Below the pieces are notes generated by a model, which did no database searches, had not been told where the DNA came from, and saw nothing but the letters and a program-made list of their open reading frames with translations. Shown in pieces: positions 7,032-13,270 of a stretch of 35,129 bases of DNA (position 1 is the stretch's first letter; each line of letters starts with the position of its first letter). Position numbers and translations under genes: made by a program. This DNA comes from a virus: the IMG/VR virus record IMGVR_UViG_3300047299_000011, positions 1 to 35,129 of that record. One strand, written 5' to 3'.

Positions 7032-7304
7032 TCATGTGTTCTTCTCCTTGAGTTTGGCTTCAATGCGTCTCAAAACATTTTTTGGATTGCCCTTATGCTC
7101 GTCAAACCACACATTCATAAGTATTCCAAATCCTGTTTCATCGATTATTTCTCGAAGTTCCTCATCCGTCAGCCCAACCCATGTGCGCTGTGGTGAAACA
7201 GGCGGAACAAACTCCCAAGCACATTTACATTGAGGCATTGCCAACCCCATTGGCTCTTGACTTGATGCGCGGGTAAGTCCGCATCTTCCACATTGATACA
7301 TCAT
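7032..7304 (-). CDS. Hypothetical protein with N-terminal zinc-ribbon-like motif, 90 aa
   Basis: The start (MMYQCGRCGLTRASS, then PQCKCAWEF) has CxxC and CxC pairs that could bind one zinc ion. A proline-rich linker follows, then a module beginning WVGLTDEELREIIDE, a linker-helix unit common in small phage proteins. Its ATG overlaps the upstream gene as ATGA. Function unknown. Confidence 0.65.
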   Translation of the reverse strand: MMYQCGRCGLTRASSQEPMGLAMPQCKCAWEFVPPVSPQRTWVGLTDEELREIIDETGFGILMNVWFDEHKGNPKNVLRRIEAKLKEKNT

Positions 7305-7819
7305 ACTTCCCCCTTCCGCTCCGTAGGAGCATAAATGCCGTGCGCGGCTTCGACTTCACGCAAACAACGGACAAGTGATGCGAATGAACCGCTAAACTTT
7401 TTTGCAATTTGCTCCATATCCTCATCCGTCAGCGGCTTGCTTGCTGGTGGGGATGTGTAGAGGGGTTGATAAGGAGAACCATTTGGAACATGCTTTTTCT
7501 TTGCAACGTATCTCCAACCAGAACGCAAATCAGATGGGTCTTCTTTGAAACGAAAAGCCACGGGGTTTTGCTGTTCCCCCGATTCAAGTAAGGCTTCAAC
7601 GGTTTCAAATTCAATCCATTCGCCATTTTTATCCTGAACCATGTACCCCTCGGCGTCTAAGTGATAGCGCAGAAGTTCAACCGCCACCGGCTCCTGCTGT
7701 TTACCATCCCACAGCATCCCATAACCATGTTTATCAGCGCCAGCAATCCACAACCAACATCCAGACATAGGTTCTCTTACAAATTTGCTTTCATGCTTGT
7801 TAATGTCTTCTCTGTTCAT
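7301..7819 (-). CDS. Hypothetical mosaic phage protein, 172 aa
   Basis: The N-terminus (SGCWLWIAGADKHGYGML) matches the opening strand pair of HNH homing endonucleases, but the HNH residues do not follow. Instead there is a middle domain (YHLDAEGYMVQDKNGEWIEFETVEALLES), then WRYVAKKKHVPNGSPYQPLYTSPP and an LTDEDMEQIAKKF module found in many small phage proteins. It looks like a fusion of an endonuclease remnant with a phage module. The start has AGGAGG five bases upstream. Function unknown. Confidence 0.65.
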   Translation of the reverse strand: MNREDINKHESKFVREPMSGCWLWIAGADKHGYGMLWDGKQQEPVAVELLRYHLDAEGYMVQDKNGEWIEFETVEALLESGEQQNPVAFRFKEDPSDLRSGWRYVAKKKHVPNGSPYQPLYTSPPASKPLTDEDMEQIAKKFSGSFASLVRCLREVEAAHGIYAPTERKGEV

Positions 7820-7820
7820 A

Positions 7821-8165
7821 TCAACCTCCTGGCATGTCAGGAATGCACTTAATTGGATGACGAGGCATAGAATCTAAAGTTGTAGACCCGTCGTACTGCG
7901 TAACCCATATCACACGTTTGTTTGTCCAAATGTAAGTTGCGTAGCACAGTGGCGCTCCATAGCCTCCGTAGTATCTCCATCCATCCATCATTGGCTTGGC
8001 TTCCTGAAGGGTTAATAAAACGCCTTGCTTGTCTTCGGGTACAAAGATTGTGTCTTCACTGTACCCACTCCACCCATATTCACCAAAGACTAAGCCTTCT
8101 ACAAACTCGTCTTTGTCTAAGTAATCTATCAAGTCTTCGTATGCGTTAGCTTCATCTCTGTTCAT
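7821..8165 (-). CDS. Hypothetical protein, 114 aa
   Basis: Acidic N-terminal half (residues 4-30), then a beta-rich, aromatic region (GWRYYGGYGAPLCYATYIWTNKRVIWVTQYDG). The overall form suggests a small alpha/beta fold. It overlaps the upstream 77-aa gene as ATGA and lies 1 bp before the mosaic gene. No family recognised. Confidence 0.65.
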   Translation of the reverse strand: MNRDEANAYEDLIDYLDKDEFVEGLVFGEYGWSGYSEDTIFVPEDKQGVLLTLQEAKPMMDGWRYYGGYGAPLCYATYIWTNKRVIWVTQYDGSTTLDSMPRHPIKCIPDMPGG

Positions 8166-8395
8166 ACATCCTCCAACTTATAGTTAAGTTTGTGATGTTG
8201 AAAGCGCATGGCTGCCTCGATCTCTAATTCTTTGAACTGTTCATCAGACAGTAAGCCAATGACATCACGACCATTGAACCAGATTTCTTTGATTGACTCG
8301 TTATAGGTTGAATCTTGGTCGGATTCATACTCATAAACGACTGTGACTACTTCGCTACCTGCACCTGTTGTGGTGTCAAATTCCCATGTGGACAT
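8162..8395 (-). CDS. Hypothetical protein, 77 aa
   Basis: Starts MSTWEFDTTTGAGSEVVTVVYEYE. Beta-rich first half, then a helix (SDEQFKELEIEAAMRFQHHKLNYK). A good AGGAG site lies six bases before ATG. It opens a run of small overlapping genes after a 65-bp gap (8396-8460) that is AT-rich and might hold a promoter, though none is clear. Function unknown. Confidence 0.65.
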   Translation of the reverse strand: MSTWEFDTTTGAGSEVVTVVYEYESDQDSTYNESIKEIWFNGRDVIGLLSDEQFKELEIEAAMRFQHHKLNYKLEDV

Positions 8396-8460
8396 TATTT
8401 ACTCCTGTTAAAAACTGTTAATTTACGCTTGTTTTTTTCTTTTTGAATAGGGACTAACCC

Positions 8461-8889
8461 TTACTCCAAGCACTCTTTCACACAAATATCGACACCTGGC
8501 TCACTAGAAAACACCTTGGTAACGTGAATGTTGATGATCTGTGAATCATCCTTGTAGACAACCCCATTCATGCCGTCCTCCACGCTTTTGAGAATATTAC
8601 TTGCATCGGGTTTCTTGATTGGTTTCTCTGATCCATCGGCAATGGCTTGTAGGCGCTTTTTGGTTGCTGATGCAGGGATAGGAACTCTGATGTACAGATA
8701 CAGGCTTACAGGGGTTTCTAACGGCTCTGTGCCACCCATTGCTTGCCTAGAGGCATCTTTGATCAAGGTTTCATAAGTTCTTGTTTTCTCAGGGGTGTAG
8801 GCTTGGACAAAGTTTCCCCTTTTGACATACCTTGCTCGACCCTTGGGGACTGGTACGCCATCTACTTTAAATGTCACCATGAAGGTCAT
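8461..8889 (-). CDS. rusA: RusA-family Holliday junction resolvase
   Basis: A 142-residue protein with the RusA signature. The N-terminal strand ends VPVPKGRAR, and the catalytic region KKPDASNILKSVEDGMNGVV is followed by KDDSQI. The aspartates in these segments and the lysine between them are the residues that bind metal and cut four-way junctions. It would resolve recombination intermediates made by the annealing protein, before packaging. The start at 8889 is preferred because its ATG overlaps the stop of the methyltransferase remnant as ATGA and has GGAG upstream. An in-frame ATG at 8919 gives 152 residues. Confidence 0.9.
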   Translation of the reverse strand: MTFMVTFKVDGVPVPKGRARYVKRGNFVQAYTPEKTRTYETLIKDASRQAMGGTEPLETPVSLYLYIRVPIPASATKKRLQAIADGSEKPIKKPDASNILKSVEDGMNGVVYKDDSQIINIHVTKVFSSEPGVDICVKECLE

Positions 8890-9058
8890 TTCAGGATTCT
8901 CCATGCGGTGGCTGCACATAAGGGGACTTGTCCATTCCCAATGGCTTTAATTCGCTCCATCCGAGCAAGTGTCCCCCAAGGATTCCACCGCCTGCGCCTG
9001 CGAAGAGAGCGAGTTCATTAAGGCTTTGCTGATTAACCAGGTCATTCAATTGTTCCAT
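8886..9058 (-). pseudogene. Internally deleted cytosine-5 DNA methyltransferase (two ends only)
   Basis: From ATG 9058 the frame reads LNELALFAGAGGGILGGHLLGW, the motif I (SAM-binding) opening of C5 methyltransferases. At about 8957 the coding switches to another frame: 8960-8886 encodes MERIKAIGNGQVPLCAATAW and ends RILK. This is the conserved motif X C-terminus of the same enzymes. Motif IV (catalytic Pro-Cys), VI, VIII and the target-recognition domain are missing, so no activity is possible. The first frame continues to a stop at 8891 (55 aa). The fusion point, GATGGAG, fits a short-homology deletion. Confidence 0.8.
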
Positions 9059-9254
9059 TTTTCATTAAACTCATGTAATTTCGGACTCTATCTCTAGCAC
9101 CAGTCCCATAAATTCGTTCACACCTTTCAAGTCTGGCACGAACAAAGTCGTTATCTCTGGTTGTCTGCCAAGAGTGGAATATTTCCCTTGCTTCGGCTTT
9201 CTCCAGAACTACTCTGTCGCCTGCATTGGATATGTTTTTCCTTGAAAAGAACAT
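9042..9254 (-). CDS. Hypothetical protein, 70 aa, basic
   Basis: A helical, arginine-rich protein (KAEAREIFHSWQTTRDNDFVRARLERCERIYG). Charge and pattern would suit nucleic-acid or protein binding. It overlaps the methyltransferase remnant by 17 bp. No strong ribosome site is visible, so the start is uncertain. Function unknown. Confidence 0.6.
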   Translation of the reverse strand: MFFSRKNISNAGDRVVLEKAEAREIFHSWQTTRDNDFVRARLERCERIYGTGARDRVRNYMSLMKNGTIE

Positions 9255-9260
9255 AGGTGT

Positions 9261-9368
9261 TTACTCTAGGTCGCCAGTAAGCTCTAAAGCCTTGTTTATC
9301 AGGTGTAGAGGGTATGCCACACCCTCTTTAACCTTGTCTAAAAGTTTGTGTGCGTCTGCGTGGCTCAT
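9261..9368 (-). CDS. Small hypothetical protein, 35 aa
   Basis: MSHADAHKLLDKVKEGVAYP followed by a helix ending ALELTGDLE. The ATG overlaps the stop of the active methyltransferase gene as ATGA, so it is probably translated by coupling. The motif of a helix, a proline turn and an 'NKALxLTGDL' helix is one I associate with short phage proteins of unknown role. Confidence 0.55.
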   Translation of the reverse strand: MSHADAHKLLDKVKEGVAYPLHLINKALELTGDLE

Positions 9369-10450
9369 GCAAAGTCCAATGATTTTTGTGCTGTACGCTT
9401 CTTTTGAAGTATCCCATACTCAGGATTTAACTCGCATCCAATGTACTGTCTCCCAAGGTCTTGGGCTACTTGGGCGGTTGTTCCTGAACCCATAAAAGGA
9501 TCAAGAACTATTCCTCCAATGGGAGCGCCAGCAATGATGCAAGGCTCAATTAGATCAGTAGGGAAAACGGCAAAGTGTGAACCAGAATAAGGCTTTGTCG
9601 CAACATTCCAAACACTTCTCTTGTTCGCCATTTCTTGAGATTTCTCTAAACCAGTGTGAGGCTGTAAACCAGTGCCTTCATTGTGGTACTTCCCATTTGT
9701 TCTATCTCTTGTTCCCCAATCTTGTTTGACTGGCTCTTTGATCGCAACATGATCGAAGTGATATTTATGAGATTTGCTTAACAAAAAGATGTACTCATGG
9801 GATTTTGTGCATCTATCCTGAACAGACTCAGGCATAGGATTAGGTTTGCTCCAAATAATGTCCTGACGCAAATACCATCCATCAGCACGAAGCGCAAAGG
9901 CTAACATCCAAGGTATGCCAATCAGGTCTTTTGTTTTTAATCCTGTTTCATGCAACTTATCCAGCTTTCTATCGTTGGCTGGCATATTGTTTCTGCCTTC
10001 ACGCTGATACTCAGGACTAGCTCTGGCAAAGCCATTGCTGTTGCAGTAGCTGTCACCAATATTGACCCATAGCGTTCCATCATCTTCAAGCACATCTCTG
10101 ACGCACCTGAATACTTCGACCATATTGGCAATGTACTCTTCAGGAGTATCTTCAAGTCCTAATTGTTCATCAATGCGTTTAGCACCACAGATATGACATG
10201 ATGCCGATGATCCTCCACGATGTCCTACCTCTGGTCGCAAAACACTTGTCCCTCGCTTTGGATCATTCCACTTTGTAGGCATTGAGATTGAGTGCTGGCA
10301 ATCAGGATCGCCACCTTCCCATTTAGCCGTTCCATAGTCACGCAAGCCGTAATATGGTGGGCTGGTTACACAAGTTTGAGCCTTAACACCTTGTGATGCC
10401 CATTTACGCATAATTTCACGGCAATCACCAAATTCAATCTTGTTCATCAT
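9365..10450 (-). CDS. DNA methyltransferase (N6-adenine or N4-cytosine type)
   Basis: A 361-residue enzyme of the N6/N4 family in beta order. The catalytic TSPPY is at residues 29-33 and the SAM-binding DPFMGSGTT at 317-325. Between them lies the target-recognition region with a CHIC pair (about residues 100-105). It would modify phage DNA, most simply to evade host restriction, in line with the ArdC-like gene. All key motifs are intact. ATG at 10450 overlaps the upstream stop as ATGA, and a second ATG follows directly at better distance from AAGGAG. The recognition sequence cannot be told from the protein. Confidence 0.92.
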   Translation of the reverse strand: MMNKIEFGDCREIMRKWASQGVKAQTCVTSPPYYGLRDYGTAKWEGGDPDCQHSISMPTKWNDPKRGTSVLRPEVGHRGGSSASCHICGAKRIDEQLGLEDTPEEYIANMVEVFRCVRDVLEDDGTLWVNIGDSYCNSNGFARASPEYQREGRNNMPANDRKLDKLHETGLKTKDLIGIPWMLAFALRADGWYLRQDIIWSKPNPMPESVQDRCTKSHEYIFLLSKSHKYHFDHVAIKEPVKQDWGTRDRTNGKYHNEGTGLQPHTGLEKSQEMANKRSVWNVATKPYSGSHFAVFPTDLIEPCIIAGAPIGGIVLDPFMGSGTTAQVAQDLGRQYIGCELNPEYGILQKKRTAQKSLDFA

Positions 10451-10809
10451 TTACTCCTTAATTGGGCTAATCTTGCTCGGATGTGTTCAGGAATAGGGGC
10501 GGCTTTTTTTCTATCAGCCTCAATCTTTGCCAAAGCAGGGTCAATTTGTACTTCAACTTTGACCCCGAAGGATTCTGGAATCTCTGCTCCATCCCATCTT
10601 TGTTGGTTCAAGTAGACCAAAGGTGCAGGGATAAAAGCTCCATCGTCTTTTCTCCAAGCATCTGTTGTTTTCATCCACTCTATGTGCTTAATGATCTGGT
10701 CTGCACAGGTATCGCAGTAAAACTTCTTCCATTTCACTTTACAGGCTGATTTACCGCCTTTTCTAAATGATTTGGGCCATGTGTTCCAGAATCTTTCAAA
10801 GTTGTCCAT
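10447..10809 (-). CDS. Replication-protein-like domain (phage O/DnaT-like C-terminal type), 120 aa
   Basis: The pattern FERFWNTWPKSFRKGGKSAC, KWKK, then FIPAPLVYLNQQRWDGAEIPE matches the C-terminal part of phage replication initiation and primosome proteins (FWxxYPK, then FIPxPxxWLNxxRW). The N-terminal DNA-binding domain of such proteins is absent. It may therefore recruit the host helicase or act with a separate DNA-binding partner. ATG 10809 is preferred because AAGG lies six bases upstream. In-frame ATGs at 10815 and 10851 overlap the preceding gene. Confidence 0.65.
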   Translation of the reverse strand: MDNFERFWNTWPKSFRKGGKSACKVKWKKFYCDTCADQIIKHIEWMKTTDAWRKDDGAFIPAPLVYLNQQRWDGAEIPESFGVKVEVQIDPALAKIEADRKKAAPIPEHIRARLAQLRSK

Positions 10810-11005
10810 GTTCATCCTTGTATGTGTGTATTTGTTTCCAAACATTTCCACACATTAAACAAATTTCACGCCCTTGTGAATCGGGAAAAACCCTGTATTT
10901 TTTCTTTCTCATGCCACCAGTTAAATACATCTTGCAATAAGTGTCTCCATCATCCCAAATGTGAGCACGAGAGGAAGGTTTATTCGGGTTAACCAAGTAG
11001 TTCAT
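10796..11005 (-). CDS. Hypothetical protein, 69 aa, with CxxC pair
   Basis: Contains TYCKMYLTGGMRKKKYRVF and ICLMCGNVW. One clear CxxC plus an upstream Cys and several His could bind zinc. Basic middle. Its 3' end overlaps the next gene, consistent with coupling. It is the first coding gene after the structured RNA region. AGGG lies seven bases before ATG. Function unknown. Confidence 0.6.
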   Translation of the reverse strand: MNYLVNPNKPSSRAHIWDDGDTYCKMYLTGGMRKKKYRVFPDSQGREICLMCGNVWKQIHTYKDEHGQL

Positions 11006-11056
11006 ACATTTCCCTATATATGCTAGTTCAGTTCAGTCGGGTTCGTAATTGGCAAA

Positions 11057-11528
11057 TACTCACCTAATCCTGAGTTAACAAGATTAGTGAGTACCTATGC
11101 TAGTTTCAGACGAGTCTGGGACATACATTGGGCTATACCTTACTGATTGCATAGCTTGCAGGATTACACGCCTCAGAGCGTCCTGTCTGCCCGTTCCTGC
11201 ACCCCTTTCGGGTCACTCATGTGGGCTTGGCTTGGGACAGTTCCCCCGTTGCCTCTCAACACAGTTACGGCGGCCTTACGAGCGGTCTACCTGTGTCCAG
11301 TCTCTTATGGCTAGGTTCTGAGTCCTACTTTATTTGCAGCAAACTTTGGTCTGCAATCCAATCAGTACCCAAATGCAAAAACCCCCAAACTCTTTTGGTG
11401 ATCTTGGCCTTGGCGAGGCGGCAAGCAAACGATTGGCACGACCCAAACATTCATTTACTGCTTTGCAAGACCACCAAAAAAATTCGGGGGTTCTTAAGAT
11501 CGTGCTATCGTCTGATGCCACTCAGACG
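11057..11528 (-). ncRNA. Candidate large structured non-coding RNA (about 470 nt)
   Basis: The 560-bp gap 11006-11570 has no convincing gene but a dense array of paired segments when read on the minus strand. At the 5' end is a perfect 7-bp hairpin (11528-11509). Next comes a 25-bp stem between 11490-11466 and 11406-11382 (21 Watson-Crick and 4 G-U pairs). After that come a nested stem TTTGCA/TGCAAA with TTTGG/CCAAA (about 11378-11332), ACACAG/CTGTGT around 11295-11260, a CCC-GAAA-GGG tetraloop hairpin near 11210, and CAGGA/TCCTG enclosing ACGC/GCGT near 11190-11160. The 3' end is a 12-bp hairpin (11093-11057). The four G-U pairs would be A-C mismatches on the other strand, which favours the minus-strand RNA. 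A promoter ends 7 nt upstream. I do not recognise the family. Confidence 0.6.
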
Positions 11529-11534
11529 GGTTGA

Positions 11535-11561
11535 ATTATACACAATCTTTTAATGTGTCAA
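11535..11561 (-). promoter_or_regulatory. Sigma70-type promoter of the structured RNA
   Basis: On the minus strand TTGACA (11561-11556) and TATAAT (11540-11535) are both perfect consensus hexamers, though the spacer is only 15 bp. The predicted start, near 11528, falls at the base of the first hairpin of the RNA. The promoter lies directly after the stop codon of the winged-helix gene. Confidence 0.75.
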
Positions 11562-11570
11562 GAGGTTTTT

Positions 11571-11912
11571 TCAAATATTTTGATGATTTGTGATGTCTTT
11601 TGAAAAATCGTGTCTTTTGTACAACTTGTTCAGTTGAGCTTTCATGGCTCGGTATTCAGCAGGAGTAAAGATTCCTTGAGTCTGGATTCCACAAAAAACA
11701 GTCTGGCTAGGCTTTGGAACATCCTCTTCCAAGGTGTATTGGTTGATCCAGAACTTCCCAGATTTCACCAGTTTGGCAGTCAATTTACCTTGATTGCGTA
11801 GTTTCTTGGTTGTTGAGATAACTGTTGCCTGGCTCATTCCTGTGATCTCTGCCAGTTCGTGAGAAGTTAGAGGGCCGTTTTGTAGGGCATCAATGATCTG
11901 TGCTTGTGTCAT
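11571..11912 (-). CDS. Winged helix-turn-helix transcription regulator, 113 aa
   Basis: The N-terminal 60 residues form a winged-helix DNA-binding domain: IIDALQNGPLTSHELAEITG, the recognition helix MSQATVISTTKKLRNQGKL, and a wing (KSGKFWINQYTL). The C-terminal half (PAEYRAMKAQLNKLYKRHDF) is basic and helical. It is probably the early regulator acting on the divergent hub at 12089-12209 and perhaps on the RNA promoter. AGGAG lies eight bases before ATG, and the ATG overlaps the upstream 59-aa gene as ATGA. It is not related to CI-type repressors by any motif I can see. Confidence 0.8.
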   Translation of the reverse strand: MTQAQIIDALQNGPLTSHELAEITGMSQATVISTTKKLRNQGKLTAKLVKSGKFWINQYTLEEDVPKPSQTVFCGIQTQGIFTPAEYRAMKAQLNKLYKRHDFSKDITNHQNI

Positions 11913-12088
11913 TGGTAAAACTCCTGAATGTTGATTGGTCGGTTTAAGTGGTTTTCTAGCGTTCTGGCAAGCAAAGCCACGACTGCAGCGTTGAAGTCTT
12001 CAGGCTCGTCAACATAGGCGTTGCACATGACAATTGCGTAATCAAGCAATGTTTCTGCGCATTTTTGTTCAATTTGTTCGATGTTCAT
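11909..12088 (-). CDS. Hypothetical protein, 59 aa, possibly leaderless
   Basis: MNIEQIEQKCAETLLDYAIV, then an acidic turn (VDEPEDF) and a helix (AAVVALLARTLENHLNRP). Its stop overlaps the regulator start as ATGA. The -10 hexamer of the upstream promoter lies only six bases before the ATG, so the message may begin at the start codon itself. No Shine-Dalgarno sequence is visible. A partner of the winged-helix regulator is a reasonable guess; function is unknown. Confidence 0.65.
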   Translation of the reverse strand: MNIEQIEQKCAETLLDYAIVMCNAYVDEPEDFNAAVVALLARTLENHLNRPINIQEFYQ

Positions 12089-12094
12089 ACCAGT

Positions 12095-12123
12095 AGCCTA
12101 GCATGAAAAAAAAGTACTGTCAT
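12095..12123 (-). promoter_or_regulatory. Promoter of the early minus-strand block
   Basis: On the minus strand ATGACA (12123-12118), a 17-bp spacer containing eight T, and TGC followed by TAGGCT (12100-12095) form a -35 and an extended -10. The predicted transcription start coincides with the ATG at 12088. Confidence 0.6.
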
Positions 12124-12124
12124 T

Positions 12125-12177
12125 TAGGGAAAACCCCTAGATATTTCTTGCAAAACCTGTGGCACATTATCGATGTG
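12125..12177. promoter_or_regulatory. Two inverted repeats in the divergent hub (operator candidates)
   Basis: TAGGG-AAAAC-CCCTA at 12125-12139 and CACAT-TATCG-ATGTG at 12163-12177. Both are perfect 5-bp arms with 5-bp centres, in the 121-bp gap between the divergent early blocks. Their equal geometry suits dimeric regulators, such as the winged-helix protein encoded alongside. The plus-strand promoter that must lie here was not identified. Confidence 0.5.
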
Positions 12178-12209
12178 GACAACAAATAAGCCACGTTTAA
12201 CAGGAGTAA

Positions 12210-12413
12210 ATGATGCCGATACTGAATGGAAAGAAGGTTATAGACCTAGAAGTAGATGGAGTAGACCCAAGAGATTATCCAGATTTTGCGGATGCCTACT
12301 TTTCTTACGGATGCTACGAAGATGGAACAGAACTAACAGAAGATGAGTTGAATAGCCTCACCGATCTGGCAAGCGATGTTCTGTGGGAAATGGCTTTTGA
12401 TAGGTTGCACTAA
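12210..12413 (+). CDS. Hypothetical protein, 67 aa, acidic
   Basis: MMPILNGKKVIDLEVDGVDP, followed by DYPDFADAYFSYGCYEDGTELTEDEL and a final helix. The pattern is that of short phage proteins of unknown function found before recombination genes. AGGAGTAA precedes tandem ATG codons at 12210 and 12213; the second has the better spacing. It is first in the recombination block, and its stop overlaps the next start as TAATG. Confidence 0.65.
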   Translation: MMPILNGKKVIDLEVDGVDPRDYPDFADAYFSYGCYEDGTELTEDELNSLTDLASDVLWEMAFDRLH

Positions 12414-12589
12414 TGAAAACATTATTCCAGACCTATTTAGAAGAGTTCTCAGACATTCAATACTGCGGACATTGTTTGACAAACAAAACACCAAATTGTT
12501 GCGAACACAGCCACTATGTTGAGTTCAAGGATTTAACAGTAGTTCAGCAAAAGCAAATCATCAATCAAGAGTTAGATAAATATCTTTAA
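12413..12589 (+). CDS. Hypothetical protein, 58 aa, Cys/His-rich
   Basis: MKTLFQTYLEEFSDIQYCGH, then CLTNKTPNCCEHSHYVEF and a Gln-rich helix. CxxC, CC and HxH in about 17 residues suggest a small zinc-binding knuckle. The ATG overlaps the previous stop as TAATG. AAAGGAG of the next gene follows the stop. Function unknown. Confidence 0.6.
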   Translation: MKTLFQTYLEEFSDIQYCGHCLTNKTPNCCEHSHYVEFKDLTVVQQKQIINQELDKYL

Positions 12590-12599
12590 AGGAGTTAAT

Positions 12600-13262
12600 A
12601 TGAGTTCATACACACAAGACCCGCATCAATCAGGACTTTTGGTTGACCGCAAAGAGTTAATTGAGAAGTTGTTGGCAAAGAACGTCAATGAGCATCTTGA
12701 GAAAAAGAATGGTCTATCCTACCTATCGTGGGCATGGGCATGGGCAGAAGCCCTTAAAGCCGATTCTAGCGCCACTTACAAGATAGAGATGTTCGATGGC
12801 AAGTGCTTTATGGATATTAACGGCACAGCAATGGTGTTCGTTACTGTGACCATGTTTGGCAAACCAATGACTTGCCAATTGCCCGTGATGGACTACCGAA
12901 ACAAAGCCATTCCTAAGCCTGATGCTTTTGCGGTCAATACAGCCATCATGCGCTGCATGACAAAGGCTTTAGCTTTACATGGCTTGGGACTGTACATTTA
13001 CGCTGGTGAAGACCTACCAGAAGAGGGTAAATCAGTCGTTATCACACCGACTCAAGGTGCAACAGACAACATTCCTGAAGAGGAATTACGATACCTAGAG
13101 GAATTAGCAATTGAATTGATTGCTACTTGCGAACAGGGTGACCCCAAGGCAGCTTGGGTGAGATTGGAAGAGCAGAACCTAGATGGGGAACAGAAAATTG
13201 CTCTCTGGACACTTCTGCCAAGCAAAGTAAGAAGTGCACTTAAAAAGGCGAAGGAGTTTTAA
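12600..13262 (+). CDS. Single-strand annealing protein, Sak3/DUF1071 family
   Basis: A 220-residue recombinase. The N-terminal part has the family core NGLSYLSWAWAWAEALK followed by strands (TAMVFVTVTMFGKPM), then the highly conserved VNTAIMRCMTKALALHGLGL with a YIYAGEDLPE end. These proteins anneal complementary single strands and drive phage recombination and concatemer formation. The variable C-terminal 80 residues are acidic and helical. The SSB-like gene, MazG and RusA in the same genome complete the set. An endonuclease gene starts directly at its stop codon. Confidence 0.85.
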   Translation: MSSYTQDPHQSGLLVDRKELIEKLLAKNVNEHLEKKNGLSYLSWAWAWAEALKADSSATYKIEMFDGKCFMDINGTAMVFVTVTMFGKPMTCQLPVMDYRNKAIPKPDAFAVNTAIMRCMTKALALHGLGLYIYAGEDLPEEGKSVVITPTQGATDNIPEEELRYLEELAIELIATCEQGDPKAAWVRLEEQNLDGEQKIALWTLLPSKVRSALKKAKEF

Positions 13263-13270
13263 ATGGAAAA
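13251..13270 (+). repeat. Left copy of 20-bp direct repeat flanking the HNH gene
   Basis: AAGGAGTTTTAAATGGAAAA, containing the ribosome site, the SSAP stop and the HNH start. An identical copy lies at 13750-13769, exactly 499 bp away. Removing one copy and the DNA between would join SSAP to the SSB-like gene with its own ribosome site. Confidence 0.9.

Noticed and set aside
8461-8919. Longer RusA start at 8919
   Set aside because: It would read through the methyltransferase remnant and lacks a ribosome site; ATG 8889 is coupled to the remnant stop and has GGAG upstream.
11330-11521. 63-codon minus-strand frame inside the structured gap
   Set aside because: It runs through both arms of the 25-bp stem and has no ribosome site; its sequence resembles no protein and is best explained by RNA structure.
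11097-11553. Plus-strand open frames in the same gap
   Set aside because: No ribosome sites, Cys/Ser/Leu-rich composition of non-coding frames, and they oppose the promoter and the G-U pattern.
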